This document shows positions 33,550 to 44,454 of a DNA stretch of 64,000 bases, piece after piece (position 1 is the stretch's first letter; every line of letters starts with the position of its first letter). Under the pieces are notes generated by a model that was not told the origin of the DNA, searched no databases, and saw only the letters and a program-made list of their open reading frames with translations. Source of the stretch: Capsicum annuum (Eukaryota; Streptophyta; Magnoliopsida; Solanales; Solanaceae); NCBI RefSeq assembly GCF_002878395.1, contig NC_061119.1, positions 40,072,119 through 40,136,118 of the forward strand. The letters are read 5' to 3'. Position numbers and translations under genes: made by a program.

Positions 33550-33554
33550 CAGAT

Positions 33555-33770
33555 ACCACCAAGCCTAAACCCATCGAAAAGAAAGACAACACTTCACTAC
33601 CTACTAACCTCCTACCTTAATTTGCGACTTCCACACCCTCTAATCTAATGTCATGTCCTCAATAAGCTGAAGTTGTGCCATGTTCAATCTAATCACCTCT
33701 ATTCCAATACTTTTTTGACCTATCTCTAGCTTTCCTAGCCTATTCCAGAAAATATAATTGTATTTCAAAT
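33555..33770 (-). mobile_element. RTE-type LINE, end of ORF2
   Basis: Minus-strand frames read RSKKYWNREVIRLNMAQLQL, then IEDMTLD, stop, RVWKSQIKVGG. This is the tail of RTE reverse transcriptase proteins of plants (RGRPKKxWxEVIRxD...). Its 3' end lies at 23232-23538, beyond element E. It is 5'-truncated, as is usual for LINEs. Confidence 0.7.
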
Positions 33771-33965
33771 CCAGTAAAGAACCAAATATGAAAAAAAATC
33801 CCAAAAAAATTGCTTGCAAGTCAAAGAAAGCCTATGTATGTGCGTGTAAAATATAGATAGCACCTGTGTTCTATCTAGATTTCATAGTTCTAAAGCAGCT
33901 TAGTAATAGTTATATGTTCAAGTATTTTCACAGAAATTAAAGGGGTTCCATCAAAGGATTCATAC

Positions 33966-34311
33966 CTATGAAGAGAATCATTTGCATGGTCTCTGCCTTT
34001 CATGAAGTTGACGTTCAAATTTAATGTTCTAGCTCTGTCTGCACTTCATGAGCATCTTCCCCATTGCCACACGTCCATATCATAACCATCAAGGTCACTT
34101 TTGTGTTTTGCTAATAGGTCTATTAACTCTCTGTAACCCTTCACGCACGTTATTTTTCCTAATAAGTATGCACCTTTAGATAAAACTTGTTGACCATATT
34201 ATCTTCCCGCAGCCACTTTTTCTCTAATTTCAGAAACTTTAGTTTTACTCCATGAACACTGCAGACCACGGACTTTGGTAAATCCTGTGTAGCAGCAGAA
34301 AGGCGAAGCAC
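33966..34311 (-). pseudogene. DGD1: DGD1 exon (glycosyltransferase core)
   Basis: The acceptor CTTGTTTAG precedes 34311, and the exon ends CATAG before a GTATGA donor at 33965. Frames read VLRLSAATQDLPKSVVCSVH, then, after a frame break, KGYRELIDLLAKHKSDLDGY and LNLNVNFMKGRDHANDSLH. These are strongly conserved in plant DGD1 (the UDP-galactose-dependent GT4 fold). A stop replaces a residue near GAYLLGK, and indels break the frame around DAHEV. The splice phase to the last exon is kept. Confidence 0.85.
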
Positions 34312-34450
34312 CTAAACAAGAAATTAGCATTTCTATCAGAACAAAGATAAAATAATTAGGCATGATAAAACTTCGAAGTGCCAACGCGTTTAATCAGCAA
34401 CTTTTCTTTCTCCCGCTTTGGAGATCTCAATCAATATGTAAGCATATTAC

Positions 34451-34704
34451 CTTGTCAAGACCCAGTTATTTACGTGTTTCACAAGGAAACCTTGAAGAGC
34501 CCCATTCTTTTCTCATTTGATATACTCCAAATAATTCGTGTAAGCAGTACCAACAACATGGTTAAACTTATCAGTTCATCATTTGCCAAGGTGGTAGCTA
34601 TTTAGATTTTCTAGCTCTTCTAAGATCGCAATATCAGCATCCCTTGATGGGATAAAATGAAACGTCTCTCCAACTGGTACTATACTTCACCTTTCCTTGA
34701 AAAA
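34451..34704 (-). pseudogene. DGD1: DGD1 exon
   Basis: After the acceptor TTTCTCTTCAG the exon reads ERSIVPVGETFHFIPSRDAD, then IAILEELENLNSYHLGK, two stops (RW in the family), TDKFNHVVGTAYTNYLEYIK, and NGALQGFLVKHVNNWV. It ends at a GTAATATG donor (34450). The match to DGD1 is continuous, with three nonsense changes. Confidence 0.85.
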
Positions 34705-34797
34705 CTGAAGAGAAAAACAAAGTGTCAAATAATCACAGCAATTCACTAGCTTCTTTTTGTTTTATTTAATAGTATGTAGTTAGTTCACAAGGAATAC

Positions 34798-35058
34798 CTT
34801 TCCAGGATAAACGATATCTTGAAACTGATTCTTTCCTCAAACCGATTCGGTATGTAGAGGTCCTTATCTTCTAGTGAACTAAGTGTAAGAAAGTTTGGAT
34901 AAACTTGTTCTTGCTTAGATTTACATAGCCATGGAACGAAGAGTGTAACATTCTTCTTTTCAGACTTTGGCTGAATAAACTGCCCAAAAGAGAGGATTGA
35001 CAGTTGTTCCTGTCATCCAAAGAAGGCTAGCAGTTGTGACTATTGCTATATATATTTT
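34798..35058 (-). pseudogene. DGD1: DGD1 exon, distal half (split by element F)
   Basis: The minus strand reads AIVTTASLLWMTGTTVNPLF, the start of the DGD1 catalytic domain, then after a frameshift NVTLFVPWLCKSKQEQVYP and EERISFKISF, ending before a GTATTC donor. Relative to the family a few residues are missing before KISF. The other half of the exon is at 42107-42312. Confidence 0.85.
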
Positions 35059-36150
35059 TTTTGGGTTCATAGTAAATGAGAAGTATGAATGGAAAATAGA
35101 GAAAAACCAAGTGGAAGAGAAAAATTGAGATCACACCAATATGGAAAGTGTACTCAAAAATAGGAAAGCTTACTAAATTCTCCGACATTGGTGGGAGAAA
35201 GAAGCTTTAAAGTGTTTATATTGTGAAACATACTCCCACATGGATAAGTGAGGCTGAGAGATGCCTCACGTTGTCGTCGTCACTCACTCGAATTCGGATT
35301 TGGATTTGGGTTTGGATTTGTCAAATCATCGATCGATGAGATCTATCTTTTTGGACAAACTTTATTTGAATTCCAAAGAATACCAAGAAAAAATGCAGTA
35401 AATTTTTACTGTAAAGTTTCAGAACTCTATTTATATATATGCAGCATGCAGTAACAGTGAAACAGTAACAGATGCAATGGTTTGAACAAGAAATATTTCG
35501 AACTGATATTTAGTTTCAGAAGGATGCAACCCTTCTGAAAATGACACAATGTTTCGTGAACTGACATGACTATTTCAGAACAAACACATTGATTCGCATG
35601 AAATGACATGACTGTTTCGGAACAAGCACACTCCTTGATGAATAGACATGAATTTACAGAAATGGTACAACCTTTGAAGTGAACCATTACCTCTTTTCAG
35701 AAGAGGCATGTTATGGCTATAAAAACCTACTTTCTTCCATAGGTTTTCGTACGAAAATTTTAGCATACAAAATATCTTTTTGTCTTCCACATTACTCTGT
35801 GTGATCAATCAAAACGTTCTGTGCGTTAGAAGATATTCCAACCGTTTGAGGTACCGCTACAGTTGGTCTGTTTAGCCATTTTATCCTGGGAGAAAAATTT
35901 CCACAACCTCAGGTACAGTGAGGGGAATTATTTCCTTAAGGAAACTCTGTGAATTCAGAAAACTTGGCTATTTTCTGTTTCATCTTAATTTCTGAAAGAA
36001 TAAAATACACCTCTTAGAAAGGTCATTTTGATCTTGTGTTAAGGATATTTAATATACTTCATTGTGCTCTTGTTTATACTTGAAATCTAGTTGAAGTTAT
36101 TATTCTGCATATACTGATTCTGTGTACCCGGAGTACAAATGAAAATAACA
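35059..36150 (+). repeat. 5' LTR of element F
   Basis: It aligns over its full length with 41022-42106. It contains two units of a roughly 42-bp repeat with GACATGACTRTTTCRGAACA (35562-35650), a CAGAAGG/CCTTCTG stem and a TATA box. Confidence 0.92.
35718..35727 (+). promoter_or_regulatory. Putative TATA box in F 5' LTR
   Basis: CTATAAAAAC occurs here, and CTATAAAAGC at the same place in the 3' LTR (41673-41682), so the motif is kept in both copies. Confidence 0.55.
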
Positions 36151-36415
36151 ATCTTAAGGAAATAATTAATTTTACAGAATCTGTATAACTTGTTTTTGGA
36201 GATTAAAGCTTTAAGCTTTCTACTCCGCTTGAATTTAACTAGTGATTAGAAGACATAAAATCTTCATCACAAGTTAAAGTTCACTCGGTTGACGATTTGA
36301 AGTTATAAAAACTTCATCATTAATTAGAAACAAGAAGAAAAGTTGAAAAGTTATTTAACTTTATAAGTAGTATTCTGAAAATACTAAATTTTTTTGTCTT
36401 GTGTTGACAGGAAAG
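36151..36415 (+). other. Element F leader, no standard primer site
   Basis: No TGGTATCAGAGC-like site follows the LTR. The first bases are ATCTTAAGGAAATAATT, so another primer may be used or the site has decayed. The leader is AT-rich and ends GTGTTGACAGGAAAGATG, with an acceptor-like CAG just before the gag start. Confidence 0.5.
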
Positions 36416-37466
36416 ATGACTAACGAAAGTCAAATGATGGATGCGAAAGTCAAATGATGGATGCAACAATGTCTGTGGGGGCAACTAATATTGCCATATC
36501 AAGTCACACAAATGCTCCGCCAATAATGGCACTGGCGGAGAAGCCCAGAAAACTTTCGGGCATTGACTTCAAGCGGTGGCAGCAAAAGATGTTCTTTTAC
36601 CTCACCACTTTATGTCTGCAATGGTTACTAGCGAAGTCACTCCTGAGGTGCTCGAGGGAACCTCGGACAAAGACCACTTTGTTATTGTAAAAGCTTGGAA
36701 ACATTCGGACTTACTTTGCAGGAATTATATTCTGAGTGGTCTCCAAGACGACCTCTACAATATTTGCAGTGGAACCAAGACATCAAAGGAACTGTGGGGG
36801 GCACTTGAACAAAAAAATAAGATGGAGGATGCGAGAATTAATAAATTCCTTATTGCACGGTTCCTGAACTTCAAAATGATAGATAGCAAATCTCTTGTCT
36901 CTCAAGTACAGGAGTTGCAAGTCATCATACATGATCTCCTAGAAGAAGGTATATCTTTGAAAAATACCTTAGTTTAACAAATTAAAAATGTTCTTAATAC
37001 TCACATAAACTGTTTTGTAGGTTTAATTGTGAATGATGCTTTTCAAGTAGCAGCGATAGTTGAGAAGCTACCACCTTTGTGGAAATACTTCAAAAACTAC
37101 TTAAAGCATAAACGTAAGGAGATGACTGCTGAAGATCTTATTGTCCGACTTAATATTGAAGAGGATAATAAAGTTGCTGAAAGAAGGTCAAAGGGGAATT
37201 CTACAATTAATAGAGCACATATTGTAGAAGATGACCAAAACAATTCCAAGAAAAGGAAGAAAGTTGAACAAGGAAGCAATCAACCCAAGAAGAAATTCAA
37301 GAAAAAATACTTCAATTGTGGCAAGATTGGCCATAAGTCCACGAATTGTCATGCCCCTAAGAAAGGAAAGAAAAAGAACCAAGATAATATGGTTGAGTCC
37401 AACAAAGAATGTGATGATCTGTGTGCTATGTTCTCAGAATGCAACTTGGTGGGGAATCCTCGCTAA
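36416..37466 (+). pseudogene. Element F gag
   Basis: The start codon at 36416 is followed by a 20-bp tandem duplication (36425-36464) that brings in a stop. Downstream frames give LSGIDFKRWQQKMFFYLTT, AWKHSDLLCRNYILSGLQDD, and KLPPLWKYFKNYLKHKRKEM (copia gag, UBN2 type). The zinc knuckle reads YFNCGKIGHKSTNCH, so its first Cys is Tyr. One frameshift near 36600 and an intron-like insert (36949-37020) also interrupt it. Confidence 0.85.
36949..37020 (+). other. 72-bp intron-like insert in F gag
   Basis: It begins GTATAT and ends TTTTGTAG, is AT-rich, has in-frame stops and a TTAATAC branch-like site. Joining its edges gives a continuous gag frame (LLEEG then LIVNDAFQVAAI). Confidence 0.6.
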
Positions 37467-37970
37467 TGGTGGATGGATTCTGGTGCGACCCACCATGTAT
37501 GTGCCAATAAAGAGTTCATTTCATCATTTGCTCTGGCTCAAGTAGAAGAAATGATCTACATGGCTAACTCCGCTACTGCTAAGGTAGAAGGAACAGGAAA
37601 AATATGCTTGAAAATGACTTCAGGAAAGGTCTTGACACTTAACAATGTCTTGTATGTTCTGGAGTTACGTAGGAATTTAATTTATGTTTCACTTCTAGAT
37701 AAGAACGGATTCAAATGTATTACCGTTCTGGAAAAATTGTAATTAGCAAAGGAGAAATGTATGCAGGAAAAGGCTATCTGACCGAAGGCCTTTATAAGAT
37801 GAATGTAATGACTGTTGAAATAAATAGGAGTTTGAATTCTTCTTATTTGCTTGATTCTTATGATTTATGGCACGAACGTTTACGCCATGTTAATTACAAA
37901 ACGTTATGAAAACTAATTAACTTAGAAGTTTTTCAAACTTTGAGTGCAATAAATGAAAGTGTCAAACGTG
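37467..37970 (+). pseudogene. Element F protease and pre-integrase region
   Basis: It has the protease active site WMDSGATHHVCANKEF (37470-37517), followed by KICLKMTSGKVLTLNNVLYV. A small frameshift near 37720 leads to GEMYAGKGYLTEGLYKMNVM, then LWHERLRHVNYKTL with the His pair of the integrase HHCC finger. A stop (37907) falls directly after. Confidence 0.85.
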
Positions 37971-38771
37971 TGTGGAATCAAAGTATGCAAAGCATCCTTA
38001 TAAGTCCGTTGAAAGGAATTCCAATCCCTTAGACTTAAAACACACTGACATTTGTGATATAAAGTCAACACCATCACGTGGTGGGAAAAAGTATTTCATA
38101 ACTTTTATTGACTATTGCACTAGATATTGTTATGTCTACTTGCTAAATAGTAAGGATAAAGCAATAGATGCGTTTAGGCAATATAAAACTGAAGTTGAAA
38201 ATCAGTTAGACAAAAAGATCAAAATGATAAGAAGTGATAGGGGCAGAGAATATGAATCCCCCTTTGCATAAATATGTATAGAGAATGGAATAATTCATCA
38301 AACTACGGCCCCATATTCACCTCAATCTAATGGAATTGTGGAAAGAAAAAACCAAACTTTGAAGAAAATAATGAATGTCTTACTTATAAGTTCTGGTTTA
38401 CCGCAAAACTTGTGGGGGAAGGCTATCCTTACATCCAACCGTACACTCAATAGAGTTTCCCATAGTAAGACACAATCAATTCCTTATGAAAAGTGGAAAG
38501 GAAGAAAACCCAACTTGAAATATTTCAAAGTGTGGGGGTGTCTAGCAAAGGTCCAAGTTCCTGTGCCTAAAAGGGTTAAGATAGGACCTAAGACGATGGA
38601 CTGTGTGTTCATAGGATATGCTAAAAGCATTAAGGCATATCAATTTTTGGTTCATAAATCCGAACATCCGGATATTAATGAAAATACAGTAATTGAATTA
38701 GACAATGCTGAATTCTTTGAAAACATTTATCCGTATAAAACTAGACATGAACAGTCTAGTGGGGGGGTCTA
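37971..38771 (+). pseudogene. Element F integrase
   Basis: The rve core shows LKHTDICDIKSTPSRGG (first catalytic Asp), MIRSDRGREYESPFA (second Asp), one stop, TAPYSPQSNGIVERKNQTL (catalytic Glu), and the downstream LWGKAILTSNRTLNRV. The copia-specific C-terminal part (KYFKVWGCLAKVQV, IGPKTMDCVFIGYAKS) is complete. Only one nonsense codon (38269) and small shifts interrupt about 270 residues. Confidence 0.88.
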
Positions 38772-39931
38772 AACGACCTCGTAATGAATCAATTGAGAAT
38801 GAACATAATGAAGAAAATCCAAGATGTAGTACACGTCAAAGAACGTCTACATCATTTGGATCGAATTTTGTAACATTTCTCTTAGAAAATGAACCTCAAA
38901 CATCTAAGGAAGCAATGGCATCGTTGAATTCATCTTTTTGGAAAGAGGCAGTCAATAGTGAGATTGATTTAATCTTAAGCAACCATACATGGGAATTGGT
39001 TGATCTTCCTCCCGAAAATAAACCTTTAGGTTCTAAATGGATCTTCAAAAGGAAAATAAAAGTGGATGGCACTATTGATAAATACAAGGCAAAACTTGTA
39101 GTAAAAGGCTTCAAACAAAAAGAAGGTCTTGATTACTTTGATACATACTCGCCAGTAACAAGGATAACATCGATTCGAATATTAATTGCCTTAGCGGTGG
39201 TATATGATCTTCAAATCCATCAAATGGATGTGAAAACTGCTTTCCTAAATGGAGAATTGGAGGAAGAAATATATATGGAACAACCTGAGGGTTTTGTGGT
39301 TCCAGAAAAGGAAAATAAGGTGTGTAGACTTATTAAGTCATTGTATGGACTAAAGCAAGCACCTAAACAATGGAATGCGAAGTTTGACCAAACCATGTTG
39401 GCAAACGGGTTCAAGATAAATGAATGTGATAAATGTGTATATATTAAAGACACTCCAAATCACCAAGTCATTGTTTGTTTATATGTGAATGATATGTTGA
39501 TCATCAGCAGAGACATTTCTGACATAGATGCAACCAAACGAATGCTCGAGAGCAAGTTTGTTATGAAAGACCTTAGAGTTGCAGATGTGATCTCAGGTAT
39601 AAGAATCCATCAAACTCCACAAGGGTTAGCATTGTCACAGTCTCATTATATCAAAAAAGTACTTGACAAGTTCAAGTATATGGAATTCGGTATTGCCAAG
39701 ACTCCATTAGATGTGAACTTTGCACTTCGAAAGAATGAAGGAGAAAGTGACTCACAATTGGAGTACGCAAGAGTATTGGGATGTTTAATGTATATAATGA
39801 ACTGTACACGATCAGACATAGCATGTGCTATTTGTAAATTGATTCGGTACAGGAGTAATCCCAACAAAACTCATTGGATGGCAATGAAACGAGTTTTGGG
39901 GTATCTTAAATACACTCAAAATTATGCGTAG
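38772..39931 (+). pseudogene. Element F reverse transcriptase
   Basis: One frame, open from 38705, covers the linker (RCSTRQRTSTSFGSNF) and the RT_2 domain: GSKWIFKRKIKVDGTIDKYK, QMDVKTAFLNGELEEEIYME, SLYGLKQAPKQWNAKF. The active-site loop reads YVNDML at 39482-39493. Active enzymes have YVDD, so the first Asp is Asn and catalysis should be lost. A stop at 39929 ends the frame just before RNase H. Confidence 0.92.
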
Positions 39932-40400
39932 TATTATAATAAATATCCTGCGGTACTTGAAGGATATAGTGATGCAAATTGGATCACCGGATCGACCAAA
40001 GTAAAATCCACAAGTGGATATGTATTTACTATCGGTGGAGGAGCAGTCTCTTGGAAATCATCCAAACAGACTTGTATTGCTCGCTCTACAATGGAATTTG
40101 AATTTATCGCATTGAATAAAGTCGGTGAAGAAGCAGAATGGCTCTGAAATTTCTTAGAAGATATTCCTTATTGGCCCAAGCCAGTGGCACCAGTATGTAT
40201 ACACTGTGATAGTCAAGCGGCAATAGGTAGGGCAGAGAACATGATGTACAATGGTAAATCTCGTCACATACGATGAAGACACAATACTGTTAGGGAACTT
40301 CTCTCTAGTTGAATTATCACTATAGACTATGGAAAGTCAAAGGATAATGTGTCGGATCCACTTACAAAAGGCCTATCTAGAGAAGGAGTTTAATGGACAT
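39932..40400 (+). pseudogene. Element F RNase H
   Basis: The same frame continues [45 protein letters not shown] and SKDNVSDPLTKGLSREGV. The copia RNase H acidic residues at SDAN and CDSQ are present. Three or more in-frame stops occur (about 40147, 40275, 40312). Confidence 0.85.
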
Positions 40401-41021
40401 CCAAGGAAATGGGTTTAACGCCTAGGACAAGTCAGCACGGCGATAACTCTACCTAGCAAACTGGAGATCCCAATAGCTAGGTTCAAGGAGATCAAACAAA
40501 GTTGTGTATGGCAGGTTCAACATTATCAATTACCCAACTCATTCTCATGATGTAGACAATGTATAGTAAAAACAAGGATAAGACTTAAGGTTAAAAGTCT
40601 TTTAATGATTATATAAATTTGGCATATTTGACCAAACAGTTTTAATCTACAGGATTGAACGTTTAAAAATCACGTATGTGAGGGCAAAGTGGAAGTTGCT
40701 TCAAAGAGAATGTTAGTAAAGGCCTACTCTCTAACCTCTCATGAAACTCGGACGTGTTCATGACTGAAAAGAATAAAACCATGAGAACCATAAACATTAA
40801 AAGATTGGTTGTGTGACATGTATTGTATAGGTGTACATTAAAGCTCGACGGTTCAAAGATATCAAATCTACCGATTGACCAAGTGCATCCGATGCATGTT
40901 CACTACGAAAAGTTCAAAGGGAAACCCACTTATCCAGATGAAATCAGTCTTTGCTTGATAATCACATACTTGTCCGTAAAACATTTATGAAAAATTGTCA
41001 TTCCCCATTTATGTGGGGGAT
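40401..41021 (+). other. Element F 3' untranslated region and polypurine tract
   Basis: About 620 bp without an ORF separates RNase H from the 3' LTR. It ends ATTTATGTGGGGGAT (tract at 41013-41021), directly before TGTTGGG. Confidence 0.7.
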
Positions 41022-42106
41022 TGTTGGGTTCATAGTAAATGAGAAGTGTGAATGGAAAATGGAGAAAAACCAAGTGGAAGAGAAAAATTGAGATCACACC
41101 AATATAGAAAGTGTACTCAAAAATAGGAAAGCTTACTAAATTCTCCCACATTGGTGGGAGAAAGAAGCTTTAAAGTGTTTATATTGTGAAACACACTCCC
41201 ATATGGATAAGTGAGGCAAGGAATAAGAGATGTCTCGCGCCGTCGTCGTCGTCGCTCGCTTGGATTGGCTTCGGATTTGGATTTGGATTTGGAGATGATC
41301 GATCGATGAGATCTATCTTTTTGGACAAACATTATTTGAATTCCGAATAATGCCAAGGAAAAATGCAGTAAATTTTTACTGCAGAGTTTCGGAACTCCAT
41401 TTATATACGTGCAGCATGTAGTAATAGATGCAATGGTTTGAACAAGAAATGTTTCGAACTGATATTTAGTTTCAGAAGGATGCAACCCTTCTGAAAATGA
41501 CACAATATTTTGTGTACTGACATGACTGTTTTGGAACAAACACACTGATTCGCATGAAATGGCATGACTGTTTTGGAATAAACACACTCCTTGATGAACA
41601 GACATGAATTTACAGAAAAGATGCAACCTTTGAAGTGAACCATTGCCTCTTTTCAGAAGAGGCATGTTATGGCTATAAAAGCCTGCTTTCTTCCACAGGT
41701 TTTGGTACGAAAATTTCAGAATACAAAATTACTTCTTGTCTTCCAAATTACTCTGTGTGATCAATCAAAACGTTCTATGCGTTCGAAGATAGTCCAACCG
41801 TTTGAGGTACCGCTATAGTTGGTCTGTTTAGCCATTTTATCCTGGGAGGAAAAATTCCACAACCTTGGGTACAGTGAGGGGAATTATTTCCTTAAGGAAA
41901 CTCCGTGAATTCAGACGACTTGGCTATTTTCTGTTTCATCTTAATTTCTGAAAGAATAAAATACACCTCTTGGAAAGGTCATTTCGATCTTGTGTTGAGG
42001 GTATTTGATACACTTTATCGTGTTCTTGTTTATACTTGAACTCTAGTTGAAGTTATTGTTCTGCATATACTGATTCTGTGTACCCGAAGTACAAACGAAA
42101 ATAACA
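41022..42106 (+). repeat. 3' LTR of element F
   Basis: It starts TGTTGGGTTC and ends AATAACA. Differences from the 5' LTR are scattered point changes plus short gaps (for example extra bases near 41220). Confidence 0.92.
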
Positions 42107-42312
42107 CTTTTCCATCTGATACATTCTACCTTGTAGTATAACTCCAAAACCCACCTTCATAATGATGACCAGAACTCTGGCAATTTGTTGATCTAGTTCA
42201 TCATTCATAATATCGCCTTCAATCAGGGAAGAATCTTCTTCAGGTAAAGAACGTAATACAAGTTTGTTTCGCCATTTGCTGCATGAACTCTCTACGATCT
42301 TATCAGAGATAT
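42107..42312 (-). pseudogene. DGD1: DGD1 exon, proximal half (split by element F)
   Basis: The acceptor TTTCACTATAG precedes 42312. The exon reads SDKIVESSCSKWRNKLVLRS, then LPEEDSSLIEGDIMNDELDQ and QIARVL. These match the DGD1-specific N-terminal extension (DRIVESL...IASVLQSTG) that DGD2 lacks. A frameshift follows QIARVL. Element F interrupts at 42107, and the exon resumes at 35058. Confidence 0.85.
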
Positions 42313-42540
42313 CTATAGTGAAATCAAAGACCCATAGGAAATATCATATGCTTTTAGTAGACGAAACATATTGAGTTCAAATAGTATCAAACCAATTATA
42401 GTGGTTACAATCAACAAAATGCACATGGTCCAACAAAATAAAAAGTGAATAAAACCAAGAAAATTACTCCAAAAAAAAGCACATGGAATCTCAAAACCAG
42501 AATCACCAATAGCATCTAGATCACAGAACAATAAAAAAAT

Positions 42541-42625
42541 ACCCTGTGCAATCCCACAAGTGGTGTCCGAGGAGGGTAGAGTGTACGCAACCTTACCCAT
42601 ACCTTGTGAAGGTAGATCACAGAGA
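42541..42625 (-). mobile_element. SINE/RTE-tail fragment in DGD1 intron
   Basis: The minus strand carries GGTAAGGTTGCGTACACTC and CCACTTGTGGGATTGC, the same tail as at 23232-23538. Only the core is present. Confidence 0.65.
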
Positions 42626-42838
42626 CCTCCAATATATATTCACATATGCTCTAGTGAAGCATGTTTAGCTCAACAGATCAAACACCAGATGGGGATAAAT
42701 ATAACAGGCTGTCATAAATTAATACAATAGTAGCAAATGTAAAGAGAGAATATTGTGAGTAGAACAATCCAGAGAAACGCAAACTCCGATCAAATCAACA
42801 AACTTTACAGATGTCACAACCGTTTGACAGACTATTAC

Positions 42839-42922
42839 CTCTTCTTATGCCACTTTGATCCAACAATGGACTTTACTGTCTAACCAAATATGCTAACAAC
42901 TCTGGCAAGTCCAGTGGCGGAA
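42839..42922 (-). pseudogene. DGD1: DGD1 exon
   Basis: The minus strand reads PPLDLPELLAYLVRQ, stop, SPLLDQSGIRR, matching the DGD1 extension (VPPLDVPELL..LVRQS). It ends at GAG before a GTAATAG donor, and the phase joins the next exon as RRD-ISDKIVES. The acceptor is probably GTAG at 42923-42926. One codon (Ser in the family) is now TAA. Confidence 0.8.
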
Positions 42923-43528
42923 CTACCTGCATAGAACGAACGTCGACCGTGTAAAGGAAAACGAAAGGGTCTTCAGTGATTCAGTCTGACTAAATTTTAG
43001 TCTTTTAGAGATGAGCTTCATCGTTGTTTAAGTTTACGAACAGCTTAAACCTCTGACAATTCCTAGTTAAAGATTAATATGTCCACTTTTCAAAACAAGA
43101 TGTAAATCCAAAGACAACTCCAGTTAACATGTAGTCGCCACTCCAATTTGTGTATGACCTGGCTATCCTAGTTTATAATAGAAGGCAATAATGGTCAATT
43201 TATAAAGTTGTACTTCCTTCCCTATTCCCACTTCAAACTTCCTGGGAAAATATGTAGATTAGGAAAGCAAGAGAAGTGAAAAATAGGAGAACACGAAGGA
43301 GAGGTCATTTCTCCCTTCTGAGTCTTCCACCTCAAATTTCCATCAATTTGTTGTTATTATAAGCAGAAAAATACAGGGAAATGTTTTCCTCACATCTTCT
43401 ATTCCTTACTTTCCTTCCTTCCCTCAACTCACTAAGAAGAGCATTATTCGCATAATACAGTTGTTGAAAAATTTAAACACATGCAAAACCTTGCAATAAC
43501 AACTTCATGAAATGTAGAAGACACCAAC

Positions 43529-43562
43529 CTTTTGTCTCTTCTGGTTCCTTGCTAATCGTTTT
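43529..43562 (-). pseudogene. DGD1: DGD1 small exon (34 bp)
   Basis: Between the acceptor GATTTTCCAG and donor GTTGGTG the minus strand reads KTISKEPEETK, and joins to VPPLDLPELL. DGD1 proteins have KAICKEPxExKEVPPLD here. The more upstream exons are not found in the window. Confidence 0.65.
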
Positions 43563-43599
43563 CTGGAAAATCATTAGCCAAACACAAAACAGCAGATTA

Positions 43600-44454
43600 A
43601 TCATGTGAAATCAGATCAATTTATAATGTGAAAATAAAAGACCTGATAAGCAGCAAGTCAGATCAATTTTAATACAATATTTGGATTTCCATTTAAAACT
43701 CTATTTTTAAAAAAAAACATATTGTTATAAAACACTATATTACTGTGGAGGTAATATACCGCAATTACAATAAATTAAAGTTGAAATCATAAAATAACAA
43801 AAACAAATAAATAAATATTCTTCAAGCTGAGGCACGAATATTTCGCTCTTTAAGCAGATAATCCATACAGATCTAGCAGTATATCTCTTGATTTTCCCCC
43901 TCAAGGATACAACAGCACATCACAATGTACAACTCAAGCAACTCCAAATTAGTTGAAGAGTCCAAAGCTCCACCATAAAAACATATTTCTTCTAACATAT
44001 AAAACTCTCTTGTATATGGTAAATATAGTTAGAGATTCAGAATATTTTCTTTGTCTCAACTCTCTCTTTTACTAATCTTACCTCACTATATACTATAATA
44101 TTTTCCCACACTTAACATATCTCTCTTGTATCAATAAAAGGACGAAGATATCCTTTATATAGGTGTAAAATGTCTTCCACAAATAAATGTCAAGATTGTG
44201 GATAGTCATTTGAGAATTAGTGGGGTAATTAGTAGGAGATAATGACATTGTGGTTACATAAGTTATATCAAATAATTGACCACATTCTTGTTCATTTATA
44301 CCCACTAACACAAAAAGATAATATGGTGAGTTACAAAAATAGTGACACAACTTTCTCCACTTTATGCCTATTAATTGTCATACAATTTAATATTTTTATT
44401 TTAATAATAAAATACACCAACAATTACTAGTAGAAATGTGGCTTCTAGTGTGAA
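43600..44454. other. No gene seen; AT-rich intron or intergenic sequence
   Basis: I searched the minus strand for the earlier DGD1 exons (the family text around GFKNSEFVEK) and found none. The region is AT-rich with short runs of A and T. No LTR, TIR or ORF can be supported. Confidence 0.4.

Larger units (their letters stand above)
35059..42106 (+). mobile_element. Element F: full-length Ty1/copia retrotransposon inserted in a DGD1 exon
   Basis: LTRs of 1092 and 1085 bp (TGTTGGG...AATAACA) bound gag, protease, integrase, RT and RNase H in copia order. The flanks atttt and ctttt agree at 4 of 5 bases. The left LTR start reads TTTTGGG instead of TGTTGGG. The polyprotein, about 1300 codons, is interrupted by a few stops, frameshifts and one intron-like insert, so this is the best preserved element here. 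Confidence 0.92.

Noticed and set aside
35059..42106. Endogenous pararetrovirus
   Set aside because: The order is protease-integrase-RT-RNase H with two LTRs and a target duplication, and no movement or coat protein is seen, so it is a copia retrotransposon.
22440..43562. A working host gene (DGD1) with long introns
   Set aside because: Stops occur in at least four exons, frameshifts in others, a 7-kb element splits one exon and a SINE splits another. The first exons were not found.
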